Positions 1 to 7,472 of a stretch of DNA of 8,943 nucleotides are shown here, piece by piece (the first letter of the stretch is position 1; the number at the start of each line of letters is the position of its first letter). The notes under the pieces are model-generated. The model ran no database searches and had not been told where the DNA came from. It saw nothing but the letters and a program-made list of their open reading frames with translations. This DNA is from Actinomyces sp. (lineage in GTDB: Bacteria; Actinomycetota; Actinomycetes; Actinomycetales; Actinomycetaceae). The stretch is from NCBI RefSeq assembly GCF_030530635.1, contig NZ_JAUMUL010000088.1, positions 1 through 8,943 on the forward strand, written 5' to 3'. The translations under genes were made by a program, and so were the position numbers.

Positions 1-109
1 CCACCAAACTCGAACTCTACCGAACCCGATGGTAAAACCACACGAATAACACCCTCAGTGCAGTCGAGACCACAGGCGCGGACGGCAACGGTTTCGCAAC
101 GCGACCATG

Positions 110-121
110 TAGGCTGCCGTC
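110..121 (+). promoter_or_regulatory. Possible -10 box of a leaderless promoter for the operon
   Basis: TAGGCT at 110-115 fits the actinobacterial -10 pattern TAnnnT. It lies exactly 6 bases before the ATG at 122, the spacing expected when transcription starts at the A of the start codon. No purine-rich ribosome binding site precedes that ATG, which agrees with a leaderless message. I see no convincing -35 hexamer. The first 109 bases hold no gene I can support; two short open stretches run in from the left edge and end by about position 50. Confidence 0.3.
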
Positions 122-634
122 ATGGATTCCAGCACCGGTCCGAAGTTCCTGATCTCGGGCGCTGAGTTATTCGCCCGCAGGGAGCAAAGACAACGGGAGG
201 TCGCCACAGCGGCCGCCACCGCTGCGGCCCCTGCGGTCGCCGCTGTCAATGGGCGGCACCTGGACTCTTATCGTGGTCGCCAGGGCGCCGACCGCCCAAA
301 TCGACGGCCTTCACGCAGTGGCCAACCCCCACGCGGCAAGAGGCCGGTTATCCCGCCCGCGCTCTATTTGCCGTCTACCGGCGCGCCGAATACCTACGGC
401 GCGGAGATCGAACTACGCCGGACGAACGACGGGCGGATGGCCCTGTTGGCCTACACGGCACTGGATCGTCTGGCGGATTGCATGGGCCCGCACCAGCCCT
501 GGGTGCTGTACCCGACCGAGAGGCTAGGCGACCTGGAGGCCGTGGAGCACTACGATGTCATCTACCTGGACCTGGCCGTGCCGCAGGAGTTGTGGCGTAC
601 CGCGGCGGATACGGCACGGAGGGCAACGCGATGA
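122..634 (+). CDS. SAV_915-like protein, first gene of the operon
   Basis: The 170-residue protein has two parts. Residues 1-75 are low-complexity, first an Ala-rich stretch near 28-42 and then Arg/Pro/Gly-rich. Residues 78-158 form a compact alpha/beta domain that reads like the SAV_915 family of actinobacteria, with an 'ALYLPS' strand, 'DGRMALLAYTALDRL', 'QPWVLYPTERL' and 'YDVIYLDLAVP'. Members of that family are often found next to WXG100/ESX-type genes. Their biochemical role is unknown to me. The ATG at 122 has no ribosome binding site but sits 6 bases after a -10-like box. The stop overlaps the next start as ATGA, so translation is probably coupled. No signal peptide or membrane helix is visible, so it should be cytoplasmic. 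Family placement comes from remembered sequence pattern; a helper or chaperone role for the downstream effector is inference. Confidence 0.72.
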   Translation: MDSSTGPKFLISGAELFARREQRQREVATAAATAAAPAVAAVNGRHLDSYRGRQGADRPNRRPSRSGQPPRGKRPVIPPALYLPSTGAPNTYGAEIELRRTNDGRMALLAYTALDRLADCMGPHQPWVLYPTERLGDLEAVEHYDVIYLDLAVPQELWRTAADTARRATR

Positions 635-924
635 CTGAGCAGTTCCGGTTCGACTATGACATGGCGATTGCGATCGCCGGCAAGTTCGCCACCGCCCAGG
701 ACGACCTGGAGGTCAATGAGCCGACAGTGCCCTATTCGGTCGATGCTGGTGACGGCAGCACCTACATCGCCAGTATGATCGCCCAGCTCGCTACGGATGC
801 CGGCACACTCGCCTTGGCGGCCGAACTCGGCAACACCAACATGAAGAACGCCATCGATCTGGTCACCGGCGCCGATCACGACGTCGCACAGACCTTCCGC
901 GACATGGAGGAGAAGATGCCGTGA
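631..924 (+). CDS. Small WXG100-like partner protein
   Basis: This 97-residue acidic, largely helical protein starts at the ATG that overlaps the previous stop (ATGA). A longer reading from 478 runs through the upstream gene and is not credible. The size, position between a SAV_915-like gene and a large effector, and lack of a signal peptide fit the small partner proteins of type VII secretion (WXG100/ESAT-6-like or Lap-type). There is no W-x-G motif; a 'VDAGDG' turn near residues 37-42 may separate the two helical halves. The C-terminus (residues 83-97) has an F-x-x-x-E spacing at F89 to E93, reminiscent of the Y-x-x-x-D/E secretion signal with Tyr replaced, which is weak evidence. It overlaps the effector by GTGA and probably forms a complex with the effector N-terminus before export. 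The assignment rests on context more than on sequence. Confidence 0.6.
   Translation: MTEQFRFDYDMAIAIAGKFATAQDDLEVNEPTVPYSVDAGDGSTYIASMIAQLATDAGTLALAAELGNTNMKNAIDLVTGADHDVAQTFRDMEEKMP
907..914 (+). promoter_or_regulatory. Strong ribosome binding site for the effector gene
   Basis: GGAGGAGA lies 6 bases before the GTG at 921. It supports the GTG start, which overlaps the stop of the upstream gene. It is the only strong Shine-Dalgarno-like sequence at a gene start in the operon; the other genes appear to rely on overlap or re-initiation. Confidence 0.55.
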
Positions 925-2111
925 CCACGCCGAGCTTCCCTGTAGACACCGGTGGCGGCGTGTGCACCGCCCAGATCGACACCACGATCCCCGGTAGCGT
1001 CGAGTCTGTCGATCGTGCCGCCGACTGGCTCAAGAAGCTGCAGGACGGCTTCTCCGATGCGAGCACGATGTTCTCCGGCGCATCGAGTACATCGCGCTAC
1101 ACCCTATCGGGTGAAATCGCCGACGCTGCGGCTGATTATGCCGACGACTTGCATGACGCATGCAAAGACGCCTACAACCGTGCTAAGAAGGCCGTCGACG
1201 TGATCCGTTCCTTCGCCGACCAGTTGGGTTGGCGCAAGGATGACATGGCAGAGCACCGCGAGACCGCGATCGCCGGCGGTCTCACGGTCGTCGGCAACGT
1301 CATTGCGGCGCCGATCCCGGTGTCCAAGCCCGCAGACCTGGGCAACAATGCCACTGCTGCCCAGAAGCAGGAGTGGACCACCGCAAACAGCGCCTACGAG
1401 GACTACCAGACCAAAAAAGCTCTCTTCGACGAGGTCAGCGAGGACGTACAGAAGACCTTCGACAAGCTCGACGACTGGATAGATGAGCACCTCGTAACCG
1501 CGGAGTCCAACATATTGGCCAACGTCCTCATGGACGGGGTCAAGGAGATGGTGGAAAATGCCTTCGGCGAAGGAGCCGAAGCAACCGCACAGAACGTCTA
1601 CTACCACAAGGCAACCGCGCTGTACAACACCGCGCTTGCAGCGGCAACCGCAAAAGCGATTAAGCGCTCAGGCAACCCCGCGGTCAGATCCGGCAGCAAG
1701 GCACCGAATCAGGACACTGTGGACAGGAACCTAGGCCGTTCTCCTAAAGCGGACGCCGCCGAACACGTAGCCAAAACCGGGAAGAAGGCCGCCAAAGCGG
1801 CAGGCATCTCCGTCACTCTCGGATTCATTGGCATCGAACTCGCGACAGGCGACTCGCCGTCCGAGGTACTGCTTCCAGCCGCAGCTTCGGCAGCAACGGC
1901 GGTCGCAATAGCGGGAGCGCCAGTGTGGGCAACCGTATTCGCGACAGGGTCCGTAGCAGTAGGCGTAGGTTATCTCTATCAGAACTATGTACCATTGGAA
2001 ATACGCGGAAAGATAGACGAGGGCCTTAATGACATGTGGGACTGGGGTGCAGACCGCGTGGATGACGCGACCGACTGGGCCTCCAACCAATGGAATCGGA
2101 TCTTTGGATGA
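921..2111 (+). CDS. Candidate type VII-secreted membrane-acting toxin (polymorphic effector)
   Basis: The protein has 396 residues from GTG. Residues 28-110 form helices with W36 and W104 and several Asp/Glu/Lys heptad-like stretches, as in WXG100/LXG-type targeting domains. Residues 145-250 are again long charged helices. Residues 251-292 are a Lys/Ala/Ser-rich linker. Residues 295-352 are hydrophobic and Gly/Ala-rich, with glycines at 295, 301, 304, 310, 332, 343, 348 and 350, which resembles a glycine-zipper membrane segment. Residues 367-396 are a Trp/Asp-rich tail ('WDWGADRVDDATDW' and 'NQWNRIFG'). No catalytic motif is visible. LXG toxins with glycine zippers that depolarise membranes are known (TelE-type), and the next gene encodes a membrane protein, as for those toxins. 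Two partial copies of the tail lie downstream. The toxin role is inferred from architecture and context; an adhesion or structural ESX substrate is the main alternative. Confidence 0.62.
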   Translation: MTTPSFPVDTGGGVCTAQIDTTIPGSVESVDRAADWLKKLQDGFSDASTMFSGASSTSRYTLSGEIADAAADYADDLHDACKDAYNRAKKAVDVIRSFADQLGWRKDDMAEHRETAIAGGLTVVGNVIAAPIPVSKPADLGNNATAAQKQEWTTANSAYEDYQTKKALFDEVSEDVQKTFDKLDDWIDEHLVTAESNILANVLMDGVKEMVENAFGEGAEATAQNVYYHKATALYNTALAAATAKAIKRSGNPAVRSGSKAPNQDTVDRNLGRSPKADAAEHVAKTGKKAAKAAGISVTLGFIGIELATGDSPSEVLLPAAASAATAVAIAGAPVWATVFATGSVAVGVGYLYQNYVPLEIRGKIDEGLNDMWDWGADRVDDATDWASNQWNRIFG

Positions 2112-2989
2112 GTTCGGATAGTCATATGCCCAGTTGGAGGGAACGCCGGAAGTATCCGCGCATCACCACCTGCCACCAGGCAGATATCGACCGTTCGAAA
2201 TCTCCTTGGTGGGAGGCACTATTAGCGGGCGGAACACTCCTCTTTGCCTGGATGTTGGTAACTTTGGTAGGCAACACCTCTTGCGCAGTCGTTTTCGGGC
2301 TAGTCGCGACAGGTTTTGCAATACATATTCCGGTTGCGGTGGATCATCTTGGGGCTTTGCGACGTGTGCGTGAGTACTGGCGGCACGCCGAGGGGGCCAC
2401 ACTGTTCTTCCCCGACCGGAGCATCGCCATAGCCGAGTACGCGTTCTTCGCCCTGGTGTTCCTCGCCGGCGCAGCTGGCATCTGCCTGGTGTGGTACGCC
2501 CAGCTCACAGCATCCCCCATCGGCACCACCATGCGCGGAACCGTATTCCTCTCCTCCATTACGGTCGGCTTGGCCACCGCGTCCTGGCGAAAGACCCCCT
2601 TCACGCTACACCCCAGCCCGGCACTGGCCCTCACTCACGACGGCATCCACATCTGGCCCGGCACCCGCCATAGCACATACGTGTCATGGGAAAGCCGGCC
2701 CGAAGTCACCGAAGTGGTCGGCTACCGACTACTCCTAACCACCACCGCCAACGCCGTCATCAAAAGCCAGACAGGAACCTACGAGTTCCCCATGGGCACC
2801 CTGCCCATCGAATACGTCCAACTACGCCGCGTAATCGAGTTCTACACCCGCTACCGCCGCCTGCGCCACGAACTCGCCAAACCCGAAGGACTCGAACGCG
2901 TCAAATCCCTCATGCAACACACCGTCCAGGAAGTCGAACAGCAACTACCCCCACCGACACCCAAACGACCACGCAGACACCGCAAGTGA
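2108..2989 (+). CDS. Class B immunity-like membrane protein 1 (intact)
   Basis: The protein has 293 residues. I chose the ATG at 2108 because it overlaps the effector stop as ATGA; an in-frame ATG at 2090 lies inside the effector's 'NQWN' codons and is a shadow. A polar N-terminus carries 'RRKYPRITTCHQADIDR' (13-29). Four hydrophobic segments follow at about 38-56, 58-78, 106-131 and 140-160, with a conserved basic loop 'ALRRVREYWRH' between the second and third. Residues 172-238 look like a small beta domain with 'LTHDGIHIWPGTRH', resembling YcxB/bacterial PH-like domains. A conserved helix follows ('LRRVIEFYTRYRRLRHELA', 'QEVEQQL'), then a basic tail. The inner-membrane position and direct coupling to the effector suggest it protects the producer by blocking insertion or pore formation. 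The family has no name I recognise; immunity is inference. Confidence 0.68.
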   Translation: MSSDSHMPSWRERRKYPRITTCHQADIDRSKSPWWEALLAGGTLLFAWMLVTLVGNTSCAVVFGLVATGFAIHIPVAVDHLGALRRVREYWRHAEGATLFFPDRSIAIAEYAFFALVFLAGAAGICLVWYAQLTASPIGTTMRGTVFLSSITVGLATASWRKTPFTLHPSPALALTHDGIHIWPGTRHSTYVSWESRPEVTEVVGYRLLLTTTANAVIKSQTGTYEFPMGTLPIEYVQLRRVIEFYTRYRRLRHELAKPEGLERVKSLMQHTVQEVEQQLPPPTPKRPRRHRK

Positions 2990-3002
2990 ACCAAGGCAAC
3001 AT

Positions 3003-3332
3003 ATGACTCGAGCGAGCTTCACATCAGCCAACGCGTCGCCAGGGGACACGGGCGCGGTTATGAGCTGGCTGCACATACTGCGTCATCGCGCAGAACGCGC
3101 CACAGTGATAACCCGTGAGATCACCACACTGGCAATACCTGCGCTAGTATACCCGGCCGCTGCCGCCACGGCTGTCGCGGTCAGAGTCGGGTACGCCCAC
3201 GAACACATGCTACCCTTAGAGACCCCCGAGAATAACGACAAAGGACTGAACGACATACAAGACTGGGGCGCAGACCACGTCGACGACGCCGGCGACTGGA
3301 TATCGGATCAATGGAACAAGGCCTTCGGATGA
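3003..3332 (+). CDS. Orphan effector tail B (truncated toxin remnant)
   Basis: The open frame encodes 109 residues, starting 13 bases after the previous stop, with only a weak AAGG upstream of the ATG. Residues 44-109 align without gaps to effector residues 331-396; about half are identical, including 'VGY', 'PLE', 'GLND', 'DWGAD', 'VDDA' and 'QWN'. The first 40 residues do not match the effector. The N-terminal targeting domain is missing, so on its own it could hardly be exported. Arg61 replaces a glycine of the zipper-like segment (G348 in the effector). The stop overlaps the next gene as ATGA, exactly as at the effector/immunity junction. It is most likely the left-over 3' end of an older effector, kept as a recombination donor or as debris. 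It could instead be a small expressed membrane peptide. Confidence 0.6.
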   Translation: MTRASFTSANASPGDTGAVMSWLHILRHRAERATVITREITTLAIPALVYPAAAATAVAVRVGYAHEHMLPLETPENNDKGLNDIQDWGADHVDDAGDWISDQWNKAFG

Positions 3333-4178
3333 AACCAGGCAAGCCGATCATCGAAGGCGTCCTTCGCAATAAGCGGCTTTCCCGACATTCAACAGTTCTG
3401 ACCTTTGACCAGGTCGACCGCCAGAATGACAGATGGCTGCGAGTACTGCCGTTCTGCGCAGCACTAGGCATCCTGGCGGCGTGGATGGCAGCAAGCTTGG
3501 CTAGAGCGTTCACCCTCGCCGTGTTTTCTGGGTTCAGCACCCTTTATTGGCTGGCGTCTTGCATGTCGATATTGTCCGAGCGATCCGATCACCTGTACGC
3601 TCATCATGAGTGGCGATCCGTGCCCGAGGGCGTGGAGCTCACATCGATCAAGTCCTGGCACAGCCGGGCCTGCATGAACCTGCCGAACTCGATCGTGATT
3701 GTCGGCTGCCTGATCACCCTCGCAATCCCGTGGTTCGCCCCTTATCGAATCCCGGGTTCTATCGGGTCATCGATGGCCGCGATCAGCTTGTTGGCAATAC
3801 TGGTATTCGGCGTACTTGTTGACGAACCGCGGAAGCCGCGCACCCGCCCCGCGATACTGCTACGACCCGAGGGCATACTCGCCTGGCCGAACGAGCCCTA
3901 CAGGTGTCGTATCCCGTGGACCACGTTTCCGGAAGCAACAGGCATACGCCACTACGGGCTAAACATAGTCACACGCAAGCGCCTGCAGTTCCTGATCCCC
4001 CTCAAACACCTCAACCATCAGCGGCAGACAGCTCGCCCGCGTCATCGAGTTCTACACCAAGCACATCAATCTCCGCTACGAGCTCGCGACCCCCGATGGG
4101 CTCTATCGCGTCCAGCTCCTCATGCATAACAGCGTAGAACGAGTCGAGCAGACCCTTAGTTCCACGAATGACAAATGA
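3329..4178 (+). pseudogene. Class A immunity-like membrane protein 2, one frameshift
   Basis: The ATG at 3329 overlaps the orphan tail stop (ATGA). The frame runs through four hydrophobic segments at residues 41-60, 62-82, 120-140 and 146-165. It then enters the PH-like domain ('LLRPEGILAWP', 'RIPWTTFPEATG'), and the family pattern is lost after 'FLIPLKHL' near position 4012. The pattern resumes one frame over with 'GRQLARVIEFYTKH', 'RYELATPDGLYRV' and 'NSVERVEQTL' to the stop at 4176-4178. Removing one base (for example the A at 4013) restores 282 codons, the length of its paralogues. Without the repair the protein reads on to 4129 with an unrelated Arg/Pro/His-rich end. It belongs to the more divergent class A with the gene at 5252. 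It was probably an immunity protein for tail B; it is now either inactive or a sequencing-error victim. Confidence 0.7.
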
Positions 4179-5103
4179 TTCCGTCAGAACAGCGACTGCC
4201 ATGAGCCCGGATCACCACATCTTCCGCTGGGGCAGGTGGAAGTATCCCCATGTCACCAACTGCGACCAGGCGGACACAGATCGCGCCAAAGCCCCCTGGT
4301 GGGATACCCTGTCGGCGTGCGGATCACTCCTCGTATCTTGGATGATGGCAGCACTGTACAACAATGTGACATGCAGCGTTGTTTTTGGACTAGTTGCCCT
4401 AGCCTTCGCGTTACATATTCCGGTTGCGGTTGATCATCGGTGGGCACTGCGGCGTACGCGCGAGTACTGGCGGCACACCGAGGGTTCCACACTATTCTTC
4501 CCCGACCGGGGCACCGCCATAGCGGAATACCTGTTCTTCGGCATGGTGTTCCTTGCCGGCGCAGCCGGCATCGGCCTGGTGTGGTTCGTGCGGCTCACCC
4601 AGACACCGATCGGCTCCACCATGCGAGGCACAGTGTTTTTCGCCTCTCTCTTCATGGGCTTGGCCACGGCGTCTTGGCGCAAGACCCCGTTCACCCTGCG
4701 CCACAGGCCCGCGCTCGTGCTCACCCACGACGGCATCCACACATGGCCCGGCACCCGCCACACCACCTACATCCCCTGGGAGAACCGGCCACAGGTCACC
4801 AAGGTGGTCGCCTACCAGCTGCTCCTAACCACCACCGCCAACGCCGCCATCACCTGCTACCGCTACGACCACGATTTCCCCATGGGCAGCCTCCCCATGG
4901 AATACAACCAACTACGCCGCGTCATAGACTTCTACACCCGCCACCGCCGCCTGCGCCACGAACTCGCCAAACCCGAAGGACTCGCACGCATCCGCTCCCT
5001 CATGCAACGAACCGTCCAAGAAGTCGAACAACAACTACCCCCGCAACCACGTAGACGCCCACGCCGCCACCGTAAGTCAACCACGCACAACGACTGCTCC
5101 TAG
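4168..5103 (+). CDS. Class B immunity-like membrane protein 3 (intact)
   Basis: The protein has 311 residues from the ATG at 4168, which overlaps the end of the preceding gene by 11 bases. An ATG at 4201 would give 300 residues. I prefer 4168 because the 7577 paralogue has an N-terminus of similar length before its 'FRW' motif. The protein closely matches the 2108 paralogue: N-terminal 'WKYPHVTNCDQADTDR', four hydrophobic segments (about 48-66, 68-88, 116-141, 150-170), loop 'ALRRTREYWRHTEG', PH-like region from 182 with 'LTHDGIHTWPGTRH' and 'IPWENRP', and the C-terminal 'RVIDFYTRHRRLRHELA' helix with 'QEVEQQL' and a basic tail. At the DNA level 42 bases (4943-4984) are identical to 2853-2894. 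It follows a class A gene rather than a toxin tail. The likely role is membrane immunity against a toxin variant not complete in this window. Confidence 0.68.
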   Translation: MTNDSVRTATAMSPDHHIFRWGRWKYPHVTNCDQADTDRAKAPWWDTLSACGSLLVSWMMAALYNNVTCSVVFGLVALAFALHIPVAVDHRWALRRTREYWRHTEGSTLFFPDRGTAIAEYLFFGMVFLAGAAGIGLVWFVRLTQTPIGSTMRGTVFFASLFMGLATASWRKTPFTLRHRPALVLTHDGIHTWPGTRHTTYIPWENRPQVTKVVAYQLLLTTTANAAITCYRYDHDFPMGSLPMEYNQLRRVIDFYTRHRRLRHELAKPEGLARIRSLMQRTVQEVEQQLPPQPRRRPRRHRKSTTHNDCS

Positions 5104-5114
5104 AACAACCAACC

Positions 5115-5252
5115 ATGTCTACCGTTCATGACGCCCCATTCCGCCCGTCGACCAAATTCGACGAAGGCCTTAGTGACGCTTGGGACTGGGGAGTCGATAG
5201 GGTAGACGACGCAGGCGGCTGGATCTCAGATCAATGGCAGCGAGCATTCTGA
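5115..5252 (+). CDS. Orphan effector tail C, 45 residues
   Basis: This very short frame (ATG 5115, stop TGA 5250-5252) encodes a third copy of the effector tail. It has 16 unmatched residues, then 'EGLSDAWDWGVDRVDDAGG' and 'WISDQWQRAF'. It lacks the hydrophobic zipper segment altogether, so it cannot be a working toxin by the same mechanism. It also lacks the final glycine of the other two copies: the codon that is GGA in both now reads TGA, followed directly by a second TGA. The next gene starts inside this double stop (TGATGA). No clear ribosome binding site precedes the ATG, so translation is uncertain. It is probably a minimal relic of a displaced effector 3' end, retained where it joins its immunity gene. 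Confidence 0.55.
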   Translation: MSTVHDAPFRPSTKFDEGLSDAWDWGVDRVDDAGGWISDQWQRAF

Positions 5253-5998
5253 TGAAGTGGACATCTAGAGCGTCCAGTGACGCCCAGGACGCGACAGAGA
5301 ACACACGCCGAGGCACAATCGCCTGCGAGCGTGCGGACGACAGCTCATCGACACAAAGAGCATTGTTGATGATGAGCGCAGTTTCAGCCTTCGGCTGCTA
5401 TACGTTAATTGCCATTGGCAGACCATCTCTCGCGGTCATCCTGGCGGCTTATAACAGTCAATGCCTACTTCTTATACCATACACGTCTTACAGAAAGTCA
5501 GCGATTCGCCAGCGCGCCGCAACCGCTTGGCGACTCAGAGGGGTCGCCACCACATCATCGGCTTCTTTCGCGGCCTTCCTCTACAACCAGGCGATAATCG
5601 TCCTGACGACGTGCACAATACTGGTCGCCGTCTGGATGGCATGGACATCACCCGACACACCGGCAGGCGGACTCGCCGCCACTGTACTGGGCTCAGCTTT
5701 CATCGCCGCGAACGTATCCGGGATCAGGCAAAACCCATTGATACCTCCAAGTGCAGAAGCCATTATGATGACCGCCGATGGAATACGAACGTGGCCCGAC
5801 ACGTCGCACGCGGCCAGAATCCCCTGGGGAGACCGTCCCACGGTTTATGGAGCCCACGGCGGCAAACTGATAGTCGGCACAAAGCACGGAAAACTACACA
5901 CTGTTCCGATGAGTTACTTAAGGCTTGGTTGCGTACAACTCAGTCGAGTCATCGACTTCTATACTCGGCACCCAGAACTCCGCCATGAACTCGGCACT
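5252..5998 (+). pseudogene. Class A immunity-like membrane protein 4, 5' part, split by an IS110 element
   Basis: The ATG at 5252 overlaps the tail C stop; the in-frame ATG at 5234 lies inside the tail and is a shadow. The 249 codons to 5998 carry an unusually polar N-terminus (1-36). Hydrophobic segments lie at about 38-56, 58-78, 105-130 and 138-156. The PH-like region follows ('MTADGIRTWPDTSHAARIPW', 'RP') and then 'SRVIDFYTRHPELRHELGT'. Family homology stops there. The frame reads on for 50 unrelated residues to 6148 through the mobile element. The missing 28 codons of the family C-terminus are found at 7494-7580. Rejoining the two pieces gives 277 residues, close to the 282 of its class A relative. 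The disrupted protein keeps its membrane and PH-like parts but loses the C-terminal helix. Confidence 0.75.
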
Positions 5999-6245
5999 CT
6001 CCCCCCGTTACCTTGTTTGTGGTCGCCGGTGAAGGAGTGCCGGTGGCTGGGCCAGCCGCTGTGGGCATGGGTGTGGTGCCCCTGTCGTTTGATGATCCGG
6101 GGGGTGAAAGTCATCGGTGGTGGCGGGCGGAGGGGAGGCGCTGATTAGGGGAACGGACCGCTTGACGCGAGTCCTTTCGCAGGCGTGGGTGCGGGGCCGT
6201 CTGCCTGACAGGCTGACCCACCAACGCACGGAAGGGCGCGGAAGA
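5999..6245 (+). ncRNA. IS110 left end, candidate bridge RNA region
   Basis: These 247 bases hold no gene. IS110-group elements encode a structured bridge RNA in the non-coding end upstream of the transposase, with loops pairing to donor and target DNA. Stem-forming stretches are visible: GGCTG-GGC-CAGCC at about 6046-6058, and a 9-bp stem with one mismatch around a single base at 6199-6217 (GTCTGCCTG / CAGGCTGAC), with partly pairing flanks out to about 6183 and 6227. I did not fold the sequence, and RNA boundaries and guide loops are not determined. The end of the region (GGAAGA) serves as ribosome binding site for the transposase. Confidence 0.35.
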
Positions 6246-7472
6246 ATGAATATCGAGGACGTGGAGGTCTTCGTCGGTATCGACGTCGGCAAAGCCGAGC
6301 ACTGGGCCACGGCCCTGACCGGTGGCGGGAAGAAGCTGTTCGACAAGGCCCTACCCAACAGCGAGGACCGGCTACGCGAGGTCTACCAACGGCTCGGTGA
6401 GCACGGCCGGGTCCTGGTGGCTGTGGATCAGCCGGCAACGATCGGTGCCCTGGCAGTGGCGGTGGCCCAGGACATGGGCATCACCGTGGGCTACCTGCCC
6501 GGCCTGTCGATGCGCCGTATCGCGGACCAGGCCCCCGGGCAGTGCCAAGACCGACGCGAAGGACGCCGCGGTGATCGCCGACGCCGCCCGCACCATGCCC
6601 CACACGCTCAGGTCCATCAGCGCTTCGGACGAGGACGCGGCCGCGTTGAGCATGCTCACCGGCTTTGACCTGGACCTGGCCCGTCAGGACCAGCCAGACC
6701 GCAAACCGTATCCGGGGCCCGTGTGCACCCAGATCCACCCAGCCCTCGAGACTGTGCTGGGCAAGTGGCTCGAACACGACCCAATACTTGAAGTGATCGC
6801 CGCCTGGCCCACCCCAGCCGACCTACGCAAGGCCGGCCGGGCGCGTATCGACGCCAAACTCAAATCCAACGGGTGCAGACGCCATGCCGCCTGGGCGCAG
6901 GCCATCACCGACGCCCTGAACAAGCAGACCGTCGTGGTCGCTGGTACCGACGCGGCCGGGGTGGTGCTGCCCCACCCGACACCGGCCGGCTCATCGCCCA
7001 CCCGCGCCCAACGCGACGATGTCGCCGCCCAGGCCAGTGGCCCTGGCGGGTGACCCCGCCCTCGGTATTGCCCGGTCTCTGACCACCCGTGCCCCGGGGT
7101 GGGGGTCCCGGCCGCCGCTGTGTTCCTGGCCGAAACCGCGGGTAGAACCTTCCCCACCGGCGCCCACCTGGCCTCATACGCCGGCCTGACACCAGTCACC
7201 CGGCGGTCGGGGTCCTCCATACGGGGCGAGGTGCGTCTCCCACGCGGGCAATAAGCGCCTCAAGCCAGCCATGTTCCTGTCAGCCTTCGCCTCACTGCGC
7301 TCCGACCCCGCATCCCGGGCCTACTACGAACGCAAACGCGCCCAGGGCAAACGCCTTGGGCCAAGCCATACTCGCACTCGCCCACCGCCGCATCCTCACC
7401 CTATACGCCACGATCCGAGACGGCTCCCTCTACGACCCCCAACCAACCCAACAACTACCCACCGCCGCTTGA
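6246..7472 (+). pseudogene. IS110-family transposase, decayed by several frameshifts
   Basis: The gene starts at ATG 6246, a few bases after GGAAGA. The N-terminal RuvC-like DEDD domain is clear: 'VFVGIDVGKAEHWA' carries the first Asp, 'VLVAVDQPATIGAL' the next acid, and 'SAKTDAKDAAVIADAAR' the last pair after a frame change near 6535. Around 6686-6725 and 6970-7010 the family pattern runs in shifted frames and returns. From about 7050 the C-terminal domain is again spread over frames: a 'PGVGV' helix-hairpin-helix, 'TFPTGAHLASYAGLTPV' and 'RRSGSSIRGE' (region of the catalytic Ser), then 'AGNKRLKPAMFLSAFASLRS' and 'LALAHRRILTLYATIRDG', to a stop at 7470-7472. Restored length is about 400 residues, normal for the family. 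At least six indels rule out a working enzyme unless they are sequencing errors. Confidence 0.78.

Noticed and set aside
1104..1607. Long open frame on the minus strand inside the effector gene
   Set aside because: It is antisense to a well-supported coupled gene, has no recognisable domain and is explained by GC-rich codon structure.
3010..3180. Search for the missing effector N-terminal domain in front of orphan tail B
   Set aside because: No stretch in any plus frame before residue 44 of tail B resembles the effector's helical domain, so tail B is not simply a frameshifted full-length copy.
4005..4025. Programmed ribosomal frameshift in immunity gene 2
   Set aside because: No slippery heptamer or helpful stem is visible, and the paralogues encode the same product in one frame.
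4440..5054. 204-codon plus-strand frame inside immunity gene 3
   Set aside because: The Arg/Pro/His-rich translation is typical of a shifted frame in GC-rich DNA; the overlapping gene has clear paralogues.
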